From CAZGZU01 sp964529855 (lineage in GTDB: Bacteria; Patescibacteriota; Minisyncoccia; Portnoybacterales; UBA2143): a stretch of DNA of 26,635 nt. Shown one piece after another: positions 14,221-21,578 of this stretch (its first letter is position 1; each line of letters begins with the position of its first letter). Location of the stretch: assembly GCA_964529855.1 (NCBI GenBank), contig CAZGZU010000006.1, positions 1 to 26,635 of the forward strand, written 5' to 3'. Under the pieces are notes generated by a model. That model did not search any database, was not told the origin of the DNA, and saw only the letters and a list, made by a program, of their open reading frames with translations. Both the position numbers and the translations under genes were made by a program.

Positions 14221-15771
14221 ATGATGGACAGGCGGCGAGCAATACAAATTTTTATCTTGCTTTTCTTGTTAGCCTGGTATGGTTTTTTCCTGGCTCATAA
14301 GATTGATTTGACAACAGCTGATTTGGGGCGGCATCTCAAAAACGGTCAGCTTATTCTCAAGGGAGATTTCGGGATTTTGAAATCCAATTTCTATTCCTAT
14401 ACCCAGCCGGCTTATCCAATGGTTAATCATCATTGGGGAGGCGGGCTGATTTTTTTTCTGATTGAAAAACTGGCCGGTTTTAGCGGCCTTTCTTTGTTTT
14501 ATCTCCTGGTTAGTTTGATTATTTTTTTCTTGTTTTTTTATCTGGCTCAAAAACAAGCTGATTTTAGAATTACCGCTTTGGTCGCTTTGTTGTTGATTCC
14601 TTTGATGGCCAGCCGGACGGAAATCAGACCGGAAATCTTCAGTTATCTGCTGGCTGGTTTGTTTTTCTGGATTCTCTGGCATTATCAGAAAGGTCAAATG
14701 GCTGATAAATGGCTTTTTGTTCTGCCTCTGTTGGAGATTGTCTGGATTAACACTCATATCTATTTTGTTCTGGGGCCGGCTTTAATCGGGCTTTTTTTGC
14801 TGGAAAGGCTGATTAAAGAGAAACGGTTTTCTTCAATCAGGCGACTGGCTGTTGTTTTTGGCCTGACTGGCTTAGCGGCTTTTGTAAATCCTTTTGGCCT
14901 GAAAGGAGTTCTTTATCCTTTTAATATTTTTCGGGAATATGGTTATCGGATTATTGAAAATCAGTCGGTTTGGTTTTTGGAAAATCTGGGGATTATCAGT
15001 AATCCTAATCTGACTCTTTTTAAGATAGCTTTTGTTGTATTGGTTTTGAGTTTTGTCTGGCTTTTAATAAAAAATCGTCGCAGTTTTTCAATCAGTTATT
15101 TCGGTCTGGCTCTTTTATGGAGTGTTATGTCCTGGCTGGCCATTCGTAATTTTACTCTTTTTGGATTTTTCGCCCTGCCTGTTATAAGCTATAATATCAG
15201 CCAGGGATTAAAACAAAAGAGAAGGAAAGAGGAGATTGTTAAATCATTGGTTATTATTTTTTTGGCCTTGGCCGTTTTCCTGATTACTTTTTTCACTCAC
15301 TATCAGCGTTTGCCTTTGACCAAAGAAGAATTCGGTTTTGGTTTGCTGGAGAAAAATAATCAGTCAGCCGAGTTTTTCAAAGAGGAGAATATTCAGGGAC
15401 CTGTTTTGAATAATTATGACATTGGCGGTTATCTGATTTATCATCTTTATCCTGATGAGCCGGTTTTCACTGATAACCGGCCTGAGGCCTATTCAGTTTC
15501 CTTTTTTGAGGACATTTACATTCCTCTGCAGCAAAATGAATCAGTTTGGCAGGAAAAGGATGGATTATATAATTTCAATGCGATTTTTTTCAATTATCAC
15601 GATGCCACGCCCTGGGGGCAGCAGTTCCTAATCAGCCGGCTTAAAGACCCTCTTTGGGCAGCGGTCTGGGCTGACCAATATGCCATAATTTTTCTCAAAA
15701 GAAATGAGCTCAATCAACCCATTATTGAACAATATGAAATTCCCCAGAGTTATTTCAGAATAATCAAATGA
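14221..15771 (+). CDS. Multi-pass membrane protein, GT-C glycosyltransferase-like
   Basis: 516 residues with ~10 membrane segments and a soluble C-terminal part (~370-516). The first extracytoplasmic loop has DLTTADLGRHLKNGQLIL, an acidic-basic motif at the same place as the catalytic Asp loop of GT-C glycosyltransferases (PMT, ArnT, STT3-like), and SNFYSYTQPAYPMVNHHWGG follows. RTEIRPEIFSYLLAG (~137) and NNYDIGGYLIYHLYPDEPVFTDNRPEAY (~393) are other strong motifs; the latter is a recurring feature of bacterial GT-C-like proteins with a C-terminal domain. The next gene overlaps by 4 bases and encodes a DPM-like GT2, which would make a polyprenyl-P-sugar donor. The pair fits surface protein or glycan glycosylation; this is inference. 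Confidence 0.75.
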   Translation: MMDRRRAIQIFILLFLLAWYGFFLAHKIDLTTADLGRHLKNGQLILKGDFGILKSNFYSYTQPAYPMVNHHWGGGLIFFLIEKLAGFSGLSLFYLLVSLIIFFLFFYLAQKQADFRITALVALLLIPLMASRTEIRPEIFSYLLAGLFFWILWHYQKGQMADKWLFVLPLLEIVWINTHIYFVLGPALIGLFLLERLIKEKRFSSIRRLAVVFGLTGLAAFVNPFGLKGVLYPFNIFREYGYRIIENQSVWFLENLGIISNPNLTLFKIAFVVLVLSFVWLLIKNRRSFSISYFGLALLWSVMSWLAIRNFTLFGFFALPVISYNISQGLKQKRRKEEIVKSLVIIFLALAVFLITFFTHYQRLPLTKEEFGFGLLEKNNQSAEFFKEENIQGPVLNNYDIGGYLIYHLYPDEPVFTDNRPEAYSVSFFEDIYIPLQQNESVWQEKDGLYNFNAIFFNYHDATPWGQQFLISRLKDPLWAAVWADQYAIIFLKRNELNQPIIEQYEIPQSYFRIIK

Positions 15772-16451
15772 AGCTTTCCATTATCATTCCCATTTTCAAT
15801 GAAGAGGCAACTTTGGAGAAAGTTCTGAAAAAAGTTGTCCAGGCGCCGATTCTACAATATGAAAAGGAGATTATTTTAATTGACGACGGCTCTACTGACC
15901 GGACTAAGCAGATAATCAATCGCTTGAAAGGAAAGCCCGGCTTTATTGTTTTAGAGCATCCTCAAAACATGGGCAAAGGCGCGGCTATCCAGACCGGCTT
16001 AAAAGCAGTAACCGGTCAGGCAGTCATTATTCAGGATGCTGACTTGGAATATAATCCGGCTGACTGGCCCTCTTTGCTTAAAGAATTGAAGCCGGGGATG
16101 GGAGCGGTTTACGGCTCACGCAACATTAATCCCAAAAAAAGAGGTTATTTCCATTATGTTTTGGGTGTTTGGCTTTTGACTAAACTGAATAATTTGTTGT
16201 TCGCCTCCCGATTAACCGATACCTATACCTGCTACAAGCTTTTTCCCGCCCGATTAATCAAGTCAATTCCTTTGACCAGTAATGGTTTTGAGATTGAAGC
16301 GGAGATAACCGCCAGGATTCTTAAAAAAGGTCTGTCTATCAAGGAACTCCCCATTAGTTATTCGCCCAGAAAATTCTCTCAGGGTAAGAAAATCCGCTTT
16401 TGGGACGGCTTGCTTGGTCTCTGGACAATCATTAAATATTGGCTGGTCTGA
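15768..16451 (+). CDS. GT2 glycosyltransferase, polyprenyl-phosphate sugar synthase-like
   Basis: 227 residues, GT-A fold. SIIIPIFNEEATLEKVL (residues 4-20), DDGSTDRT (~39-46), then QDADLEYNP (~92-100), the DxD motif, and GSRN..., NGFEIEAEITARILKKG, LPISYSPR: the pattern of the dolichyl-/undecaprenyl-phosphate mannose or glucose synthase subfamily. No real membrane tail. It likely charges a lipid-phosphate carrier from GDP-mannose or UDP-sugar for the GT-C-like protein encoded just upstream (ATGA overlap). Confidence 0.9.
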   Translation: MKLSIIIPIFNEEATLEKVLKKVVQAPILQYEKEIILIDDGSTDRTKQIINRLKGKPGFIVLEHPQNMGKGAAIQTGLKAVTGQAVIIQDADLEYNPADWPSLLKELKPGMGAVYGSRNINPKKRGYFHYVLGVWLLTKLNNLLFASRLTDTYTCYKLFPARLIKSIPLTSNGFEIEAEITARILKKGLSIKELPISYSPRKFSQGKKIRFWDGLLGLWTIIKYWLV

Positions 16452-16470
16452 AAAAGCCAAGCCGAGCTTG

Positions 16471-16529
16471 CTAAGCAATAGTCAAAATTTTATTTCCTGA
16501 ACCTGTTGAAGGATAAAATTTTGGCTTAG
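16471..16529. repeat. Palindromic repeat unit A (CCTGAACCTGTTGAAGG core)
   Basis: CTAAGC (16471-16476) then CAAAATTTTAT (16483-16493) are mirrored by ATAAAATTTTG (16513-16523) and GCTTAG (16524-16529), enclosing CCTGAACCTGTTGAAGG, a variant of the core at 926-944. The six bases AATAGT interrupt the left arm only. Confidence 0.8.
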
Positions 16530-16571
16530 AATCTATTTATCCCTTCAATAAATTCAGGGAATAAACAGATT
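16530..16571. repeat. Palindromic repeat unit B, abutting unit A
   Basis: AATCTATTTATCCCTT is mirrored by AGGGAATAAACAGATT with CAATAAATTC between; the centre is a degenerate reverse copy of the same core (CCTTCAATAAATTCAGG). Units A and B are in tandem, in opposite orientation, just before the gam-like gene promoter. Confidence 0.75.
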
Positions 16572-16594
16572 TTTCAGCAAAGGCCAGTCAAACC

Positions 16595-16654
16595 TTGACG
16601 GATTTTCAAATGGGGATATGATAGGGTTAAGATAAGAAAGGACAAGAGTCCTTT
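16595..16654 (+). promoter_or_regulatory. Promoter and operator-like dyad of the gam-like gene
   Basis: TTGACG (16595-16600), 16-base spacer, TATGAT (16617-16622). Close to the predicted start lies a perfect dyad AAAGGAC-AAGA-GTCCTTT (16637-16654) that could be a 5' mRNA hairpin or a repressor site. The strong ribosome site GGGGGGTGGTGA (16673-16684) follows. Confidence 0.6.
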
Positions 16655-16687
16655 AAAATCAGAAGAAAAAGAGGGGGGTGGTGAATT

Positions 16688-17269
16688 ATGGCCGTAAAAA
16701 GGATAAGAGCTTTTGCCCAGGAGGTGCCGCAAGATCTGGATCAGGTGGCTGAATCTATCCGAAAAATTGGCGAGAAGCACGGCAAAATTGAGCAGATTGA
16801 GAATGAACTAGAAAAGGAGGTCCAGAAATTGACAAAGGAGGCAAGGAGGAAAGTGGCGATTATTGAGGATAAAATTCTGGACCTTTTTGACGGATTGTCC
16901 GCCTTTGCCGAAAGTCGCCGGACAGACCTTACTCAAAAGAGTAAGACAACCCGGCTGCCTACCGGAAGTTTTGGCTGGCGGACAATACAATTGTCAATTG
17001 ACATCAAAAAAGAGCAAGACGTGGCAGCGATTTTAGAGGAATTGGGATTTGGTAGTGCTATTCGCAGAAAGCCCGAGGTTAAAAAAACCGACTTGAAAAA
17101 GCTGCTTGCCGGGCATCGGGAAGAAATAGAGGGAATTGATGGCGTAGTCATTAAAGACCCCAGAGAGAGTTTTTGGGTTAAGCCCCTGGAAACCAATCTA
17201 AGAGTGGAACTTGGCTCTGATGGTCGGCTGGCCATGGAAGAACCAAAGGCGAAAAAGAAAACCGGATAA
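16688..17269 (+). CDS. Phage Mu Gam-like double-strand DNA end-binding protein
   Basis: 193 residues. An N-terminal region (AFAQEVPQDLDQVAESIRKIGEKHGKIEQIENELEK by character, residues 8-43) leads into a long helix/coiled coil to ~80 with AFAESRRTDLTQ, then KTTRLPTGSFGWRTIQLSIDI, AAILEELGFGSAIRRKPEVKKTDLKKLL and GVVIKDPRESFWVKPLE. This order, including the TG.FGWR motif and the final EFWVKP-like strand, is that of Mu Gam (Phage_Mu_Gam family), a Ku-related protein that coats DNA ends and shields them from RecBCD. The Lys-rich tail is extra. It has its own promoter, a strong ribosome site and a terminator at 17296-17330, and stands next to a nuclease-primase gene. Likely of phage or mobile-element origin. 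Confidence 0.85.
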   Translation: MAVKRIRAFAQEVPQDLDQVAESIRKIGEKHGKIEQIENELEKEVQKLTKEARRKVAIIEDKILDLFDGLSAFAESRRTDLTQKSKTTRLPTGSFGWRTIQLSIDIKKEQDVAAILEELGFGSAIRRKPEVKKTDLKKLLAGHREEIEGIDGVVIKDPRESFWVKPLETNLRVELGSDGRLAMEEPKAKKKTG

Positions 17270-17295
17270 GATTTCTATATCAGAATCAGCACAGA

Positions 17296-17330
17296 AATCT
17301 CCTCCTTGAACAGGGAGGGGATTTTTTCTT
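17296..17330 (+). terminator. Rho-independent terminator after the gam-like gene
   Basis: AATCTCCTCC (17296-17305) pairs with GGGAGGGGATT (17313-17323), allowing G-U pairs, followed by TTTTTCTT. So the gam-like gene and the nuclease-primase gene have separate transcripts. Confidence 0.8.
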
Positions 17331-17357
17331 GATTGATTGATGATTTTGTATTAGAAT
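17329..17357 (+). promoter_or_regulatory. Promoter of the nuclease-primase gene
   Basis: TTGATT (17329-17334), 17-base spacer, TAGAAT (17352-17357). It starts within the T-run of the preceding terminator and gives a ~69-base leader ending in AAAGGAGGAAGG. Confidence 0.6.
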
Positions 17358-17432
17358 CAAAGTAGTTTCGTCAGGGGGACGGAGCTGTTTTATAAGAACC
17401 TTTAAAAAATCATATCAGAAAGGAGGAAGGAT

Positions 17433-20309
17433 ATGGAGAGTTTTATTAGAACCATAATTGATGGACAGTTCTCCAATCTTTCCCCTGAATTTCAGGAGTT
17501 GATGGAGAGGCTGGAGATTAGTGAGGAGGATGAATTGATAGAACATTTGGTTTCTTTGTTGCTTAATAAAGGCAAAGCAGATACCGTTGAGCGGGCAATT
17601 GAGTTGATTGACCAGACTTTACAGAACCATGTTATTGGTCAGGTTGATAAGGAATCAGTAAAGGTGACTTGTTCTGATTTGAAGCATTTGTCAAGGACCA
17701 GACGGCAGATTATCAGGCTGAAGGAGCTTTTAGAAATGGAAATAAGAGGCCATAGCGATTTGGTTTCTTTCGGTGTTTTTGGCACAATTGGCCATAAGGC
17801 AATTCTTTCCCTGTTTAATGAACGGCTTCCTGATTTTGAGTACCTGAAATCACTGATAGACGTTCCTCCGGAACAGTTGAGTCTTCTTAATGGAGAAGGC
17901 AATGGTCAAATAAACATTCTTGAAAAAAGAGAAGTTGATTTTGAAGTGCAAAGTCAAGTGGCTCATATGCTTCGTAGAAAAGAAGGAATCCCGGCTGGCT
18001 TAATGAATAAGATTAAGACCGGTCGTCAGGGATTAATCAATCTGATGGCTAACGGCTTCGACTGGCAAACAGAAGGAGCTCTGGCCAGAACAGACTTGAT
18101 TAATTTTGAAAAACTGCTGGTGCCCGTCTTTGGTCCTCTAATGACGCAATTAAGAGAATATCGGAGAAATTTGAGGCAGCGAAGCGGCTATACTAAGAAA
18201 AAAGAGGCATTGGTGGATTATCTTTATTATCTGACCATATTGAGCTGGGCAGGCGCTCTAATTGACCGTTGTGGCATAAATCCAGGAAGTTTGATTATTG
18301 ATGTGCCAGCTCTTAGCTCCGATTATCTGATGGGTGGCAGAATTGATGCCTTAGAGATTCTGTCAGTTAATGGGAGAACGCTTGGTCCTGGCGAAAAGCA
18401 GGTACTCGGCGGCATTGTTTCTCTTTTAAGGAAAAAACGGACGAGTTCAATCGGCCATGTTATAGAGGCATTGACTCGGCCATTTGGCAGCAATATCCAG
18501 CCGAGAATAGTGGAGCTGAAATTTGCCGCTGGCGATGGAGTAAAGTATGGAGAGGGTTTAAACGAGAATGAGATTATTTCTAAAGAGATGGTGCTTGAGG
18601 AGCCGCTACCGAGACACCGCAAGCAGGTCTTGCGTTATCTAACTTTGGCCAACTGTGACCTTTGTCGGGTAAAGGGCATTGACGTAGAGAAATGGATGGA
18701 AGAGATTTTTTTTGACAGGGCTCGCATAATATATTTTATGCCTGATTGTTCGCCTCTTGTTCATGATGTTTTTTTGGAAAGCAAGGAAGACGTTGAAGAG
18801 GCCTTTTTGGGTCAGATTGTCGTTCCTTGGGTATTTGGTATTCAGAAACAGGCCTTCCAGCATGAACAGGTAAAGCGGTTAGTTGGTTCTGTTGTTTCTC
18901 TGGCAAAGGAAAATGGCGACGAAAAGAGACAGAATCATCCGGAAGGCAAAAACAATGGCCAAATTCCTTTATTCCTTAACGAGCCCTCGGAACCGGATTA
19001 TCTTTTTCAGGCCATAAATAGAGCCTCTGCTCCAGTTGATGATTTCGGAACTATTCATCAGACCGGCTGGGAGAAAGGTAGAAGAGTGCCGGTATACAGA
19101 ATGCATTATGGCCGGCTGCTTGAAGCAATCAGGGCTGGTAAGATAGGAATAGGTGATTTTGATTTTGAGAAAGGCGGTAAAATTTTCTGTCCCAGTAAAA
19201 AGCACAGCGAGAAAGACCCTTCTTTTTCTATTCGGCTTGGAGAATATTGCGATTTTTTCTGCTTTGGTTGCGGTCTGAAGGGAAAAATTTTGCTCCGTTC
19301 CATCCCCAGGAACCTGAAAATAGAAGCGGGAATTGGCGCGGCTAAGAGAGGCCGGGAAAAACTTGAGGGTCCTGACGAGCCGCTTATTACCCAAGACCAC
19401 ATCATGTTTATGCAAGCAGTTCAGGAGATTCTTGAGGCGGAATTCAGAGGCAGCCAGGAAGCAAATGAGTATCTGAGAAAAAGAAGATTGGACGTAGACT
19501 TGGCTATAGAGTTCGGCGTGGGCTATGGTAACGACAATGTGGTTAGAGAATTATTGCAGGCGGGTTTTGTTTATGAACAAATGATTTTTTATGGCCTTTT
19601 GGGGATTTCGACTAATGTTAATCCTGGCTCGAGATATAGCGCTTGTCCTGTTTTCAGGGAATTTGGTGTTAAGCCGGAGCAATTGTTAAGACCTCATCCT
19701 CGTCGTAAGAAAAAGGATGGCAGCGATGAGACGGGTTGGCCTTATTTGATTTTAGACCGCCGGCTAACTTTCCCTTTGACTTATATTGATGGGACAATAG
19801 TCAATATTTATGGCCGGTCTATCTGGAGTACTGATAAGCATTTTATCCACCGCAAGATGGAAACTATCTATAGTCGGGTGCCGCATGGGGCTTTCAATAT
19901 GGAAGTCCTTAGATCAGGTGAACCTGATTTGGTCATCTTAGAAGGAGTGACTGATGCCTTGACTGTTCGGCAAATGGGAGTCAAAAATATTTTAGCGACC
20001 GCTGGCGTCAGGAATAAGTACATCTTAAACGAAATTGCTAGTTCAAGTAAAAAAGAGATTTTCGTCGGCTTTAATAATGACCCCAGTCTAATTGTTAAAG
20101 GCACCGAAAGAGGCTTGACTGGTCAAAAAGCGACAGCCAGTTTATTTGCTAGACTCAAACAGTATGGCCATCAAGGAAAGAGGTATAATCTTACCAGAAG
20201 ATTTACCAAAAGATATCCAGAGTGTAAGAGTTTGGATGATTTTAATGCTATGTATAAGCAATTCGGCTCTTCGTTATCTCTGGAGGGATTTGGTTTAACC
20301 ATGGTCTAA
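17433..20309 (+). CDS. PD-(D/E)XK nuclease - zinc finger - TOPRIM primase-like fusion
   Basis: 958 residues; start fixed by AAAGGAGGAAGG 2-6 bases upstream. Residues 1-~250 are helical and not recognised. A PD-(D/E)XK pattern follows: GGRIDALEI (Asp305), VELKF (Glu361, Lys363) and a later KQVLRY (Gln398, Tyr402) as in RecB/Cas4-type nucleases. Then a DnaG-type zinc finger, CPSKKHSEKDPSFS...FCFGCG (Cys586, His591, Cys610, Cys613), and EANEYLRKRRLDVDLAIEFGVGYG (~690), matching the DnaG RNA polymerase N-terminal region. TOPRIM: ILEGVTDALT (Glu837, Asp841) and GFNNDPS (Asn881, Asp883), where DnaG has DGD; the first Asp is Asn here. No helicase domain is seen. The predicted role is end-processing plus primer synthesis for a mobile element or repair/defence system; this is inference. 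It is clearly not the ordinary dnaG. Confidence 0.75.
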   Translation: MESFIRTIIDGQFSNLSPEFQELMERLEISEEDELIEHLVSLLLNKGKADTVERAIELIDQTLQNHVIGQVDKESVKVTCSDLKHLSRTRRQIIRLKELLEMEIRGHSDLVSFGVFGTIGHKAILSLFNERLPDFEYLKSLIDVPPEQLSLLNGEGNGQINILEKREVDFEVQSQVAHMLRRKEGIPAGLMNKIKTGRQGLINLMANGFDWQTEGALARTDLINFEKLLVPVFGPLMTQLREYRRNLRQRSGYTKKKEALVDYLYYLTILSWAGALIDRCGINPGSLIIDVPALSSDYLMGGRIDALEILSVNGRTLGPGEKQVLGGIVSLLRKKRTSSIGHVIEALTRPFGSNIQPRIVELKFAAGDGVKYGEGLNENEIISKEMVLEEPLPRHRKQVLRYLTLANCDLCRVKGIDVEKWMEEIFFDRARIIYFMPDCSPLVHDVFLESKEDVEEAFLGQIVVPWVFGIQKQAFQHEQVKRLVGSVVSLAKENGDEKRQNHPEGKNNGQIPLFLNEPSEPDYLFQAINRASAPVDDFGTIHQTGWEKGRRVPVYRMHYGRLLEAIRAGKIGIGDFDFEKGGKIFCPSKKHSEKDPSFSIRLGEYCDFFCFGCGLKGKILLRSIPRNLKIEAGIGAAKRGREKLEGPDEPLITQDHIMFMQAVQEILEAEFRGSQEANEYLRKRRLDVDLAIEFGVGYGNDNVVRELLQAGFVYEQMIFYGLLGISTNVNPGSRYSACPVFREFGVKPEQLLRPHPRRKKKDGSDETGWPYLILDRRLTFPLTYIDGTIVNIYGRSIWSTDKHFIHRKMETIYSRVPHGAFNMEVLRSGEPDLVILEGVTDALTVRQMGVKNILATAGVRNKYILNEIASSSKKEIFVGFNNDPSLIVKGTERGLTGQKATASLFARLKQYGHQGKRYNLTRRFTKRYPECKSLDDFNAMYKQFGSSLSLEGFGLTMV

Positions 20310-20340
20310 GCGGGTTTGGAATAATTTCAGGCCCGCTTTT
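20308..20340 (+). terminator. Terminator after the nuclease-primase gene
   Basis: AAGCGGG (20308-20314) pairs with CCCGCTT (20332-20338), with a further TTGGA/TTTCA interior match; only a short T-run follows, so it may be leaky. Confidence 0.6.
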
Positions 20341-20353
20341 CTAATGGCATGTT

Positions 20354-20382
20354 TTGACAAAGAGGCGGTTTTTTGTTAAAGT
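20354..20382 (+). promoter_or_regulatory. Promoter of iscS, giving a leaderless or near-leaderless mRNA
   Basis: Perfect TTGACA (20354-20359), 17-base spacer and TAAAGT (20377-20382). The expected start is ~7 bases downstream, at or next to the ATG at 20390. There is no room for a ribosome-binding site. Confidence 0.55.
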
Positions 20383-20389
20383 GTTTTTA

Positions 20390-21574
20390 ATGAAGCAAGT
20401 CTATTTAGATTACGCGGCGACCACGCCGGTTGAGGCGGCTGTTTTAAAGAAAATGCAGCCGTATTTTTCTGAAAAATACGGTAATCCTTCCAGCGTTCAC
20501 CAGATGGGCGAGGAAGCGCGACTGGCCGTGGAAAAAGCCCGTCAGCAAGTGGCTGATTTTTTGGGCTGTTCAGCCGAAGAAGTTTATTTCATCAGTTCAA
20601 CCAGCGAAAGTGACAACTGGGTTATTTCGGGTGTAGTTGAGAAAGCCCGGGCCCAGGGTTTGAAACAACCTCACATTATCACTTCCGCTTTTGAACATAA
20701 AGCGATTCTGGAACCAGTCCGGGCCTTGGCAAAAAATGGTCTGGCCGAAATAACTTTTTTGCCCGTTAACCGGGAGGGTTTGGTTGAGGCAAAAGACCTG
20801 CGAAAGGCAATCAAGAAGAATACTGTTTTGGTTTCGGTGATGTATGCCAACAGCGAGATAGGAACCATCCAGCCCATTAGAGAGATTGGACAGATAATTA
20901 AGAAAATAAATGGCAAGAGGCAACAGCCGATTATTTTCCATACTGATGCGGTTCAGGCAGTCAATTATCTTAATTGCCGGGTTGACTATTTGGAGGTGAA
21001 TTGCCTGTCGTTCTCCGGCCATAAGATTTATGGCCCTAAAGGAGTCGGCGTTTTATACATTAGAAAAGGTACGGCTATTAGTCCCTTGATTCGGGGAGGC
21101 GGTCATGAAAGGGGCATGAGGTCAGGCACTGAGAACGTGCCCGGCATTGTTGGCTTGGGCGAGGCAGTAAAGTTGGTGGCCGGGAAGCAGAAGCAGGGTG
21201 AGACAGTTAAGATTAAAAAATTAAGAAATAAGTTGATTACCGGAGTTTTAAAAGATATTCCGGATGCTCAATTAAACGGTTCATTCAAGGAACGCCTGCC
21301 TAATAATGCTCATTTCAGTTTTAAGGGAGTCGAGGGGGAGAGTATTATCGTCGGTTTGTCTCAAAAAGGAATTATGGCAGCCACTGGCTCGGCTTGCGCC
21401 AGCCATTCCTTGAAACCTTCTCACGTTTTATTGGCTCTGGGATTGTCGTCGGAACAAGCCCATGCCAGTGTTCGTTTTACTTTGGGCCGTCGGACAACCA
21501 GCCAGGATATTGATTATGTTCTGAAGGTTCTGCCGGGTTTAATTGCCCGCTTAAGAAAGATTTCCGGGCGATAA
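20390..21574 (+). CDS. iscS: Cysteine desulfurase (IscS/NifS family)
   Basis: 394 residues. PLP enzyme that takes sulfur from cysteine and passes it to Fe-S scaffolds and tRNA thiolation. VYLDYAATTPV opens the protein; SSTSESDNWVI (~65-75), FHTDAVQAV (PLP-binding Asp), SGHKIYGPKG with Lys212 as the Schiff-base lysine, and GSACASHSLKPSHVL with Cys336 as the persulfide cysteine. The Ala-Ser-His loop is of the IscS-like (group I) kind. ATG 20390 is preferred over the upstream in-frame TTG at 20354, which is the first base of the -35 box. IscU follows 108 bases downstream, across a large palindrome. Confidence 0.95.
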   Translation: MKQVYLDYAATTPVEAAVLKKMQPYFSEKYGNPSSVHQMGEEARLAVEKARQQVADFLGCSAEEVYFISSTSESDNWVISGVVEKARAQGLKQPHIITSAFEHKAILEPVRALAKNGLAEITFLPVNREGLVEAKDLRKAIKKNTVLVSVMYANSEIGTIQPIREIGQIIKKINGKRQQPIIFHTDAVQAVNYLNCRVDYLEVNCLSFSGHKIYGPKGVGVLYIRKGTAISPLIRGGGHERGMRSGTENVPGIVGLGEAVKLVAGKQKQGETVKIKKLRNKLITGVLKDIPDAQLNGSFKERLPNNAHFSFKGVEGESIIVGLSQKGIMAATGSACASHSLKPSHVLLALGLSSEQAHASVRFTLGRRTTSQDIDYVLKVLPGLIARLRKISGR

Positions 21575-21578
21575 TAGA

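Noticed and set aside
14269..14757. 162-aa minus-strand frame in the GT-C-like gene
   Set aside because: Gln/Asn-rich sequence is the usual result of reading a membrane-protein gene backwards.
18969..19415. 148-aa minus-strand open frame inside the primase-like gene
   Set aside because: Antisense shadow; the plus-strand frame has clear zinc-finger and TOPRIM motifs over the same bases.
20597..21022. 141-aa minus-strand frame inside iscS
   Set aside because: Antisense shadow of a well-conserved gene; no ribosome site or recognisable domain.
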